Counted from the stretch's first letter, positions 8,091 to 14,221 are shown. The stretch: 14,628 nt of DNA from an uncultured Bacteroides sp. (GCA_947071285.1 CAMTFK010000103.1:1-14628); one strand, 5' to 3'. Program-made: numbers and translations. Notes: generated by a model not told the origin, from the sequence alone.

Positions 8091-8843
8091 TTATTTTTCG
8101 TTCCGGGCAATGTTCTCCAGCATCTTGGCACGGTATTCAGGATGTTCTTTCACCAGTCGTAAGAGAGCATGGACGCTATGGTCGGTCTTCTCGCGGAAGG
8201 TGGCATAAAGTTCCTGCAACAGGGTGAAGTCTTCCATCGTATCGAGTGTGAAACGGAGGTCGAAGCGGCCTTCCAACTCAGCGGGCAACGGCAGAAGGCG
8301 CACGTTGAAGGTTTCGGGATGTGTATAAAGATAGATGGTGACATGCTCCACATAGAGTTTCTCTTGTGTGGAGACGGCGGCACGGCGCAAAGCATCCGTG
8401 GTAGTCAGTTCAGCATACAATCCCAGATGCGACTTGATGGTAGGGCGTCCGTCGGCAAAACCGTAGGCGATATAATCTGCCGGTGAGAAAGTGTGTTCGG
8501 CAAAGAAGGTGTTGAAAGTTTCGGGACGCAGGAAAGGATTGTCCGAGCAAACACGGATGAAACGGTCGATGCCGAAGACTTCGGCAGCACGGATAAAGCG
8601 GTCGAGCACGTTGTCTTCATCACCACGGAAGCTAAGAATACCTGCCCGGTGGGCCACCTCCGCCAGTACATCATCCTGCGGACGGTTGGTAGTGGCAAGT
8701 ACGATACACTTATCCGGACAGGCCCGTTTGATATTGGCTATCAGGATGTCGATGATGCGTTGTTCGCCATAGAAGGGAAGCAAAATCTTGTTGTGCAGCC
8801 GGGTGGAACCGGTGCGTGCCTGAATGATTATTCCATCTTTCAT
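8091..8843 (-). CDS. SpsF-type cytidylyltransferase, probable CMP-nonulosonate synthetase
   Basis: The product has 250 residues. The N-terminal IIIQARTGSTRLHNKIL (5-21) is the nucleotide-binding signature of the NeuA/KdsB/SpsF cytidylyltransferases (COG1861 branch). ATTNRPQDDVL (50-60), FRGDEDNVLDRF (72-83) and CSDNPFL (99-105, with the metal-binding Asp) follow in canonical order. These enzymes use CTP to turn a 2-keto acid sugar into its CMP-activated form in the cytoplasm. Its ATG overlaps the upstream stop (ATGA at 8840-8843), and NeuB starts 11 bp downstream, so CMP activation of the NeuB product is the straightforward reading. SpsF proteins are often poorly annotated as spore-coat proteins; that name would be misleading here. 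Activation of KDO or another acidic sugar is possible but less likely in this context. Confidence 0.88.
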   Translation of the reverse strand: MKDGIIIQARTGSTRLHNKILLPFYGEQRIIDILIANIKRACPDKCIVLATTNRPQDDVLAEVAHRAGILSFRGDEDNVLDRFIRAAEVFGIDRFIRVCSDNPFLRPETFNTFFAEHTFSPADYIAYGFADGRPTIKSHLGLYAELTTTDALRRAAVSTQEKLYVEHVTIYLYTHPETFNVRLLPLPAELEGRFDLRFTLDTMEDFTLLQELYATFREKTDHSVHALLRLVKEHPEYRAKMLENIARNEK

Positions 8844-9691
8844 ATTTTCATCCGTTTAAAAGCATCGATATAAGAGCCGGGGGTGACATTGATTACCTCC
8901 TTACCCAGCCGGCGGGCGTAGGCTTCGAGTATGAAATAGGACTTGAAGGCTACGTGCATGTGATAAAGTATGGTGTAGAGCCGCGCGCTGTTCAGATTTT
9001 CCTGTTTCACGGTGTCGGCCTGCGATTTATTCTGGTCGTAGAAGTGCTTCTGATGCATCAGTACCACGTTATCATCGGTTACGGTGATTTCCGGTAGCCA
9101 GGAATGGTCGGCACCTGCCAGATAAATCTTCTTGAAAGGCAGACGCAGCCCCACAGCAATGGAAGGTATCAGCACGTTGTGCGGACGGGGAACGCCCCAG
9201 CCTTTACGGAAAATCCAGTTGCAGAAACCCTGGAAACCTTCAATAGGGGTGGTGTTGTAGATATGGAGTTTGATGTGGGGATTACCCGCCAGAAGCGGTT
9301 GCCAGTCTTTGTTCTTCAGGGCGCGGGCGGGAACAAAGAAGTTCATGTCCCACGTGGTTTTCTCGGCCATCGTCTTGAAGAGTTGTATACGCTTTTCCGG
9401 AACAATCCAGAACAACGGGTCTGCAATCAGATAGATTTCGGGGCGGAGACGTTCGAACATGGGTGAGGTAACACAGAAATTCACTGCCAACAAGGTTTTT
9501 CCCTTAATGAAATCTGCCGATTCTTCTACCGTGCGGTTCAGTGAGGGACCATTAGCCAGTATCAGCAACTCATCCGGATTGCTGAAAGAAGACGGCAAGC
9601 GTGTGCCCCACTTGGACTGTAACAGGATTTTTACGATGCTGAGGAAGCACTGCCAGAGCTGCTCCAACCATTTCAAGCCTTTTTCTCCCAT
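8840..9691 (-). CDS. GT42/DUF115-like putative glycosyltransferase
   Basis: This 283-residue soluble protein has no certain annotation. Residues 42-52 (LLILANGPSLN) form a Gly-poor Rossmann loop like the GNGPSL loop that holds CMP in GT42 sialyltransferases (CstII type) and in DUF115/MptE-like proteins. VLIPSIAVGLRLPFKKIYLAG (173-193) followed by ADHSW (194-198) mirrors the second Rossmann half of those families (a helix, then K-x-I-Y-L-x-G-x-D). A His-rich stretch LMHQKHFYD (211-219) sits where GT42 enzymes carry their catalytic His. A C-terminal KEVINVTPGSYIDAF (264-278) resembles the closing strand. It is the first gene of the operon and overlaps the CMP-sugar synthetase by 4 bp. I infer a CMP-nonulosonate transferase; a function unrelated to transfer (MptE-like fold) remains open. 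Confidence 0.6.
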   Translation of the reverse strand: MGEKGLKWLEQLWQCFLSIVKILLQSKWGTRLPSSFSNPDELLILANGPSLNRTVEESADFIKGKTLLAVNFCVTSPMFERLRPEIYLIADPLFWIVPEKRIQLFKTMAEKTTWDMNFFVPARALKNKDWQPLLAGNPHIKLHIYNTTPIEGFQGFCNWIFRKGWGVPRPHNVLIPSIAVGLRLPFKKIYLAGADHSWLPEITVTDDNVVLMHQKHFYDQNKSQADTVKQENLNSARLYTILYHMHVAFKSYFILEAYARRLGKEVINVTPGSYIDAFKRMKI

Positions 9692-9752
9692 ATTATTATA
9701 AAGTTACGAGCTACAGGCTACAAGCGACGAGTACCTTTCGGTGTGATAGCCG

Positions 9753-9770
9753 GGCGAATAATTATTCGCC
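9753..9770. repeat. 18-bp perfect palindrome
   Basis: GGCGAATAATTATTCGCC reads identically on both strands, with GC-rich ends and an AT-rich centre. It is nested inside the composite repeat and could form a hairpin in the leader RNA or bind a dimeric protein. I recall similar GGCGAATAAT-type palindromes as dispersed repeats in Bacteroides; that is memory, not a search. Confidence 0.8.
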
Positions 9771-9817
9771 TCTACAGTGTGGCAACGCCGTCTGCCTAAG
9801 TACCGTGTTATTTGTAT

Positions 9818-9837
9818 GGGCGAAAAATCTTTCGTCC
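9818..9837. repeat. Imperfect hairpin, 8-bp arms
   Basis: GGGCGAAA (9818-9825) pairs with TTTCGTCC (9830-9837) with one G-T wobble around an AATC loop. It shares the GGCGAA word with the palindrome at 9753-9770, so the two may derive from one repeat family. Confidence 0.6.
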
Positions 9838-9899
9838 GCAAATACAGCGCAGCAACTCGTAGCCCGTAGCTCGTAACTTGTAGCTAATATATTCTTCTG

Positions 9900-9907
9900 C
9901 AAAGATA
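9900..9907 (-). promoter_or_regulatory. Candidate -7 box for the minus-strand nonulosonate operon
   Basis: On the minus strand this reads TATCTTTG, identical to the -7 box of metG. A T-rich tract (minus strand of 9930-9936) lies about 22 bp upstream in place of a -33 TTTG. Use of this site gives a roughly 200-nt structured leader before the ATG at 9691. No closer TAnnTTTG match was seen between it and the start codon. Confidence 0.5.
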
Positions 9908-9912
9908 GATAC

Positions 9913-9932
9913 TTTAGCCTTTACTGGCTAAA
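9913..9932. promoter_or_regulatory. Operator-like inverted repeat between divergent promoters
   Basis: TTTAGCC (9913-9919) and GGCTAAA (9926-9932) are perfect 7-bp inverted arms with a 6-nt spacer. The centre-to-centre spacing of about 13 bp is close to one helical turn plus. It falls in the spacer of the minus-strand promoter and upstream of the plus-strand promoter, so a bound protein could affect both operons. No regulator gene is encoded nearby. Confidence 0.4.
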
Positions 9933-9943
9933 AAAACCGCGAA

Positions 9944-9978
9944 TTTGTGGATAGAAAGCAGTAAAAGCTGTACTTTTG
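9944..9978 (+). promoter_or_regulatory. Candidate promoter of the plus-strand glycosyltransferase operon
   Basis: TACTTTTG at 9971-9978 matches TAnnTTTG. TTTG at 9944-9947 is a possible -33 box, although the 23-bp spacing is a little longer than the usual 19-21. The box ends only 17 bp before the ATG at 9996, which implies a very short 5' leader of about ten nucleotides. Confidence 0.55.
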
Positions 9979-9995
9979 CCAAAACATTCCGCAAC

Positions 9996-11273
9996 ATGAG
10001 AGTACTTATTATCAATACGTCCGAAAAAACAGGTGGAGCCGCCATTGCCGCCAGACGCCTGATGGAATCGCTCCATGCAGCGGGAACAGAGGTGAAAATG
10101 CTCGTTCTGCACAAAGAAAGCCAGTCGGACTTAGTGATTCCGGTGGGCAAGAACTGGCAGAAGAAATTCACTTTCCTCTTCGAAAGACTGGTTATCTGGA
10201 CGAACAACCTTTTCAGCCGGAAAAACCTCTTCACCGTCTCCATTGCCAACACCGGCTTCAACGTAACCCGCCTGCCTGCGTTCCGCGAAGCCGACATCAT
10301 ACATCTTCACTGGATTAACCAGGGAATGCTCTCCATCCGCAACATACAGGAAATACTCCAATCGGGCAAACCGGTCGTCTGGACCATGCACGACATGTGG
10401 GAGTGCACAGCCATCTGCCACCATGCCCACACCTGCACGCTTTTCAAAAGCGAATGCCGGAACTGCCGCTTCCTGCGCTTCCCCGCCCGGAACGACTTGG
10501 CACACCGGGTATTCAAAAAGAAACAGAAACTCTTCGCCCATGCCGGCCAACTGAATATCGTCGCCGTCAGCACATGGCTCTCCTCGCAAGTCCGCCAAAG
10601 CACCTTGCTCAAAGAAAAGCCTGTTTCCGTCATTCCCAATACCCTTTCCCCCGCCGACTTCCGGATGTTGGACAAGACGTCGTCCCGAAAAGAGCTGCAC
10701 CTGCCTGCGGATAAACACATCATCCTTTTCGGAGCCGCCCGCATCGACGACCCCATCAAAGGAGTGGAATACCTGCTACAAGCGCTCCGCCTGCTCATTG
10801 AAAAGAACCACTTCCGGCAGGAAGAACTTCATCTCGCCCTGTTCGGAAGAATCAAGCATCCGGAAAAACTGTTTGCCGCCATCCCCGTCAGCTATACTTA
10901 TTTCGGAAGAATCGGCGACACCGGTAAACTCTCACAGCTATACTCCGCCGCAGACGTCACCGTCTCCGCCTCCTTCTACGAGACATTCGGGCAGACGCTC
11001 ATCGAAGCACAAGCCTGCGGTTGCGTCCCCGTATCCTTCGGCAACAGCGGACAGGCAGACATCATCCGGCACAAAGAGAACGGTTTCCTCGCCGACTATC
11101 TCTCTGCCGAAAGCCTGGCGGAAGGCATCCGGTGGGGAGTGACCGAAGCCCAGACCTCTCTATCGAAAGAAACTATGCGAAGCCGGGTCTTTGAACAATA
11201 TTCCAGTGAAGTCGTTGCAGAGCAATATCTCACTCTCTATCAAAATCTAAAAAAGAAAAAGGTGATACAATGA
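9996..11273 (+). CDS. GT4 family glycosyltransferase (first of tandem pair)
   Basis: The 425-residue protein is a GT-B, retaining GT4-type enzyme. The N-terminal Rossmann half starts MRVLIINTSEKTGGAAIAARRLMESL, with the GG loop that contacts the acceptor side. ADIIHLHW (99-106) and the C-terminal SFYETFGQTLIEAQACG (E329 and E337, the E-x7-E motif that holds the NDP-sugar donor) are diagnostic. A cysteine group at 137, 141, 147, 154 and 157 is shared with the next gene. The ATG at 9996 is chosen over an in-frame TTG at 9945 because MRVLIINT aligns exactly with MRILLINT of the paralog and the -7 box lies between. Its stop overlaps the next ATG (ATGA). It probably adds a hexose to the lipid-linked glycan; the specific sugar is unknown. 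Confidence 0.92.
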   Translation: MRVLIINTSEKTGGAAIAARRLMESLHAAGTEVKMLVLHKESQSDLVIPVGKNWQKKFTFLFERLVIWTNNLFSRKNLFTVSIANTGFNVTRLPAFREADIIHLHWINQGMLSIRNIQEILQSGKPVVWTMHDMWECTAICHHAHTCTLFKSECRNCRFLRFPARNDLAHRVFKKKQKLFAHAGQLNIVAVSTWLSSQVRQSTLLKEKPVSVIPNTLSPADFRMLDKTSSRKELHLPADKHIILFGAARIDDPIKGVEYLLQALRLLIEKNHFRQEELHLALFGRIKHPEKLFAAIPVSYTYFGRIGDTGKLSQLYSAADVTVSASFYETFGQTLIEAQACGCVPVSFGNSGQADIIRHKENGFLADYLSAESLAEGIRWGVTEAQTSLSKETMRSRVFEQYSSEVVAEQYLTLYQNLKKKKVIQ

Positions 11274-12535
11274 GAATACTACTTATCAATACCACAGAGA
11301 AGATAGGCGGGCCAGCCGTAGCCGCCAGTCGCCTCATGGAAGCCCTTAAGAATAACGGCATCAAGGCCAAACTGCTGGTGCGCGACAAACAGACTGAACA
11401 AATCACCGTCGTGCAACTGAACCACAACCTGCGCATGGTGTGGAAATTCGTATGGGAAAGGATTGTCATCTGGAAAGCCAACCACTTCAATAGAAGACAC
11501 CTCTTTGCCGTAGACATTGCCAATACCGGCACGGACATCACCACCCTGCCGGAGTTCCAACAGGCGGACATCATACACCTCCACTGGATAAACCAGGGGA
11601 TGCTTTCCCTAAAGAACATCGAAAAGATTCTCGCTTCGGGCAAGCCCGTGGTGTGGACCCTGCACGACATGTGGCCCTGCACCGGCATCTGCCATTACTC
11701 CGGCGGCTGCACGCACTACGAACAGGAATGTCATCATTGCCCCTTCATCCACAACGGAAGCCGGAAACGGGACCTCTCCCACCGCATCTTCCTCAAAAAG
11801 CAAAAACTGTATGAAGGACGCCACATCAACTTCGTAGCCTGTAGCCACTGGCTGGAAGAGCGCGTCAAGAAGAGCGCCCTGTTCAGCGGGCACAGCATCA
11901 CGAATATCCCCAACCCCATCAATATCAACCTCTTCAAACCGCACAACCAGAAGGAAGCCCGCAACAAATGCATGCTTCCGCAGGACAGCAAACTTATCCT
12001 GTTCGGCTCGGCAAAGATTACGGATGAGCGGAAAGGCATCGACTACATGATTAAGGCCTGCAAACTGCTGGCAGAGAAGCATCCGGAACTGAAAGACCAA
12101 CTGGGCGTTGTCGTCTTCGGCAACCAGTCCGAGCAACTGGAACACGTGTTGCCCTTCAAGGTATATCCGCTCAACTTCATCCACAACGAGCATCAACTGG
12201 TGGACATCTACAACGCCGTAGACCTCTTCGTCACCCCAGCATTGGAAGAAAACCTGCCGAACACCATCATAGAGTCCATGTCGTGTGGCACCCCCTGCGT
12301 AGGTTTCAACGTGGGCGGCATACCGGAGATGATAGACCATCTGCACAACGGATATGTGGCGCAATACAAGTCCGCCGAAGACTTCGCCAACGGCATCTAC
12401 TGGATACTGACCGAACCGGAATACGACACCCTTGCCGAACAAGCCGTCCGGAAAGCCGTCAGCAACTACTCCGAAAGGGCCATCGCCAAGAGATACATCG
12501 ACGTTTATAACAAAATAACCGGAAGAAATGCATAA
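11270..12535 (+). CDS. GT4 family glycosyltransferase (second of tandem pair)
   Basis: The 421-residue product is a paralog of the preceding protein and aligns without gaps over the first 140 or so residues: MRILLINTTEKIGGPAVAASRLMEAL, ADIIHLHWINQGML at 99-112, and SGKPVVWTLHDMW at 123-135. The donor-site E-x7-E is E327/E335 in ENLPNTIIESMSCG. Cysteines 137, 141, 147, 154 and 157 are kept, as is the HWLEERV element near 193-199. The sequence resembles colanic-acid WcaC-type enzymes. A 4-bp overlap with the gene before and an 8-bp overlap with the gene after mark one operon. Tandem GT4 paralogs usually add successive residues; here donor identity is unknown. Confidence 0.93.
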   Translation: MRILLINTTEKIGGPAVAASRLMEALKNNGIKAKLLVRDKQTEQITVVQLNHNLRMVWKFVWERIVIWKANHFNRRHLFAVDIANTGTDITTLPEFQQADIIHLHWINQGMLSLKNIEKILASGKPVVWTLHDMWPCTGICHYSGGCTHYEQECHHCPFIHNGSRKRDLSHRIFLKKQKLYEGRHINFVACSHWLEERVKKSALFSGHSITNIPNPININLFKPHNQKEARNKCMLPQDSKLILFGSAKITDERKGIDYMIKACKLLAEKHPELKDQLGVVVFGNQSEQLEHVLPFKVYPLNFIHNEHQLVDIYNAVDLFVTPALEENLPNTIIESMSCGTPCVGFNVGGIPEMIDHLHNGYVAQYKSAEDFANGIYWILTEPEYDTLAEQAVRKAVSNYSERAIAKRYIDVYNKITGRNA

Positions 12536-13274
12536 CCGTCCCACCCCGAAGTTCAGCATCATCACCGTGACTTACAATGCCGAGGCCGTATTGGAGGACA
12601 CGATACAGAGTGTCATCTCACAAACCTACCACCACGTGGAGTACATCATCGTAGACGGCGCCTCCCGTGACCGCACCCTCGCCATTGCCGAAAAGTACCG
12701 CGACCGCATCACCCGGATTGTCAGCGAACCGGACAAGGGACTGTACGACGCCATGAACAAGGGCATCCATCTGGCTACGGGCGACTACCTCTGCTTCCTC
12801 AATGCCGGCGACAGCTTCCACGAAGACGACACGTTGCAACAGATAGTGCACACCCTGGGGATTGGCGAATTACCGGACGTCATTTACGGCGAGACCGCCC
12901 TGGTTGACACAGAAAGACACTTCCTGCGCATGCGCCGCCTCTCCGCTCCCGAAGTGCTGACGTGGAAAAGCTTCAAGCAAGGCATGCTCGTCTGCCACCA
13001 GGCATTTTTCGCCAAACGCAGTCTGGCTATGCCCTACGATATGCGCTACCGTTTCTCCGCCGACTTCGACTGGTGCATCCGCATCATGAAAAAAGCACGG
13101 ACGCTGCACAACACGCATCTCACGCTTATCGATTATCTGGAAGAAGGCATGACCACGCAGAACCAGAAGGCATCCCTGCGGGAACGCTTCCGCATCATGG
13201 CGCAGCACTACGGACTGATAAGTACCGTGGCACACCATGCATGGTTCGTGGTGCGGGCAGTGCTGAAGAAGTAA
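12528..13274 (+). CDS. GT2 family glycosyltransferase
   Basis: The 248-residue protein has a compact GT-A fold. FSIITVTYNAEAVLEDTIQSVISQTY (9-34) is the classic GT2 N-terminus, YIIVDGASRDRT (39-50) holds the first nucleotide-contacting Asp, and SEPDKGLYDAMNKGIHLATGDYLCFLNAGDS (66-96) contains the DKG-x-YDAMNKG segment and the metal-site variant NAGD. SADFDWCIRI near 182-191 is the usual catalytic-base region. The ATG at 12528 has GGAAG close upstream and overlaps the previous gene by 8 bp. It resembles WcaE-type transferases. It is the last gene of the plus-strand operon, followed by the 22-bp repeat array rather than an obvious hairpin terminator. Confidence 0.92.
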   Translation: MHNRPTPKFSIITVTYNAEAVLEDTIQSVISQTYHHVEYIIVDGASRDRTLAIAEKYRDRITRIVSEPDKGLYDAMNKGIHLATGDYLCFLNAGDSFHEDDTLQQIVHTLGIGELPDVIYGETALVDTERHFLRMRRLSAPEVLTWKSFKQGMLVCHQAFFAKRSLAMPYDMRYRFSADFDWCIRIMKKARTLHNTHLTLIDYLEEGMTTQNQKASLRERFRIMAQHYGLISTVAHHAWFVVRAVLKK

Positions 13275-13326
13275 GTTCCGGAGGGCAAAGCAAGCCCGTA
13301 GTTTTCACCTACTAATGAACGAGTGC

Positions 13327-13444
13327 TTGCCACTACTTTGGCAAAACCTTGCCATAGGCTTGGCAAAACTTTGCCACCGCGATGGCAAGACTTTGCCATA
13401 CCTATGGCAAAAGTTTGCCAATGCAGTGGCAAAAGATGGCAAAA
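13327..13444. repeat. Tandem array of five 22-bp palindromic units
   Basis: Five consecutive units start at 13327, 13349, 13371, 13393 and 13415, each exactly 22 bp, plus a partial copy at 13437-13444. Each unit is TTGCC, an 8-nt core beginning with A and ending with T, then GGCAA and a near-constant 4-nt tail (AACC, AACT, GACT, AAGT, AAGA). Arms TTGCC and GGCAA are invariant while the core changes in every unit (for example ACTACTTT, ATAGGCTT, ACCGCGAT, ATACCTAT, AATGCAGT). Arms of adjacent units also pair (GGCAAAAC-TTTGCC), so the array is a chain of alternating palindromes. It lies between convergent genes. The 22-bp period is not a multiple of three and no coding sense is seen. The flanks (13275-13326, 13445-13477) hold nothing else clear. 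Confidence 0.9.
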
Positions 13445-13477
13445 GTATCTGCCTGTATATTGCTATAGTACTGGCAG

Positions 13478-14176
13478 TTAGCCCAGAATCTCTTTCTTTA
13501 GTTCTTTCACCCCTTCCGAAGCCCCTTTCTGAATCACATGTATCCGCCTCATCGAATGGGTATCCACAGGTTTCGGGTCAATCAGATAGACTTCCGCCGT
13601 GCGGGGCACATAGTTCAGCAAACCCGCAGCCGGGTATACATTCATCGAAGTACCTATAATCACAAAGATGTCCGCCTTCTCCACATAGTTGATGGCAGTC
13701 TCTATCTCAGGCACAGCCTCGCCAAACCAGACGATGAACGGACGCAACTGACTGCCGTCACCCGCCTTGTCGCCCATCTTCACCTCATATTCTTCCGGCT
13801 TCAACTCCCTGACGTAACGGGGATTATAAGGGTCACGGCTCGAACAAACCTTCGTCAGCTCGCCGTGCAGGTGGATGACGTGCGTGCTTCCGGCACGTTC
13901 GTGCAAGTTATCCACATTCTGCGTGACCACCGTCACATGAAAATCCTTCTCCAGTTCGGCAAGCCCCATGTGACCTGCATTCGGCTTTACATCGAGCAAC
14001 TGCTTGCGGCGCTCATTGTAGAAGTTAATCACCAGTTCCGGGTCGCGCACATATCCCTCGGCGCTGGCCACCTGCATCACCGGATATTTGTCCCACAGTC
14101 CACCGGCATCACGAAACGTACTGATGCCACTCTCGGCGCTCATCCCGGCACCGGACAAAATAACCAAGTTCTTCAT
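13478..14176 (-). CDS. NAD-dependent sirtuin deacylase, class III (Sir2/CobB-like)
   Basis: The enzyme removes acyl groups from lysine using NAD and acts in the cytoplasm. The 232-residue protein has GAGMSAESGISTFRD (9-23), TQNVDNLHERAG (85-96) and catalytic H104 in HLHGE, then FIVWFGEAVP (147-156) and IIGTSMNVYPAAGLL for NAD binding. Tyr53 and Arg56 in FYNERR occupy the Y-x-x-R positions that let CobB/SIRT5-type enzymes accept succinyl and malonyl lysine. The small zinc module expected after H104 is altered: only one cysteine (C111) is present between H104 and the WFGE motif, where two CxxC pairs are normal, so structural zinc is probably absent. The ATG is preceded by a -7-like box. It is unlikely to belong to the glycan pathway. 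Confidence 0.93.
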   Translation of the reverse strand: MKNLVILSGAGMSAESGISTFRDAGGLWDKYPVMQVASAEGYVRDPELVINFYNERRKQLLDVKPNAGHMGLAELEKDFHVTVVTQNVDNLHERAGSTHVIHLHGELTKVCSSRDPYNPRYVRELKPEEYEVKMGDKAGDGSQLRPFIVWFGEAVPEIETAINYVEKADIFVIIGTSMNVYPAAGLLNYVPRTAEVYLIDPKPVDTHSMRRIHVIQKGASEGVKELKKEILG

Positions 14177-14213
14177 ACCAAATCTCCTTCCTATTATTAC
14201 GGTTAGTTTCTTA

Positions 14214-14221
14214 CAAAAATA
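14214..14221 (-). promoter_or_regulatory. Candidate -7 box of the sirtuin gene
   Basis: On the minus strand this reads TATTTTTG, matching TAnnTTTG, 37 bp upstream of the ATG at 14176. No clear -33 TTTG was found at the expected distance. Confidence 0.4.

Larger units (their letters stand above)
9703..9877. repeat. Composite palindromic repeat (outer inverted repeat with nested hairpins)
   Basis: Outer arms GTTACGAGCTACAGGCTAC (9703-9721) and its partner at 9859-9877 (GTAGCCCGTAGCTCGTAAC) match at 18 of 19 positions, the mismatch being a possible G-T wobble. Between them sit an 18-bp perfect palindrome at 9753-9770 and a further hairpin at 9818-9837. The words GCTAC and ACGAG recur through both ends (also TTGTAGCT at 9878-9885). 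No protein-coding signal is seen. The nested symmetry and lack of coding potential suggest a REP- or MITE-like dispersed element. If the minus-strand promoter at 9900-9907 is used, all of it lies in the operon's 5' leader. Confidence 0.75.

Noticed and set aside
8091..8843. Spore-coat polysaccharide role suggested by the SpsF family name
   Set aside because: The organism appears to be a non-sporulating Bacteroidales and the operon context indicates CMP-sugar synthesis.
9692..9900. Invertible promoter (phase-variable switch) in the divergent region
   Set aside because: The outer inverted arms could suggest inversion, but no promoter box lies between them and no invertase gene is nearby; the nested palindromes fit a dispersed repeat better.
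9945..9995. In-frame TTG start at 9945 for the first GT4 gene
   Set aside because: The extra 17 residues have no counterpart in the paralog, and a -7 box lies within them.
13327..13444. CRISPR array
   Set aside because: The unit is only 22 bp with 6-8 bp variable cores and there are no long unique spacers or cas genes.
13315..13659. Plus-strand open frame running through the 22-bp array into the sirtuin gene
   Set aside because: It is made by a repeat whose period is not a multiple of three, then runs antisense to a certain gene; no family resemblance.
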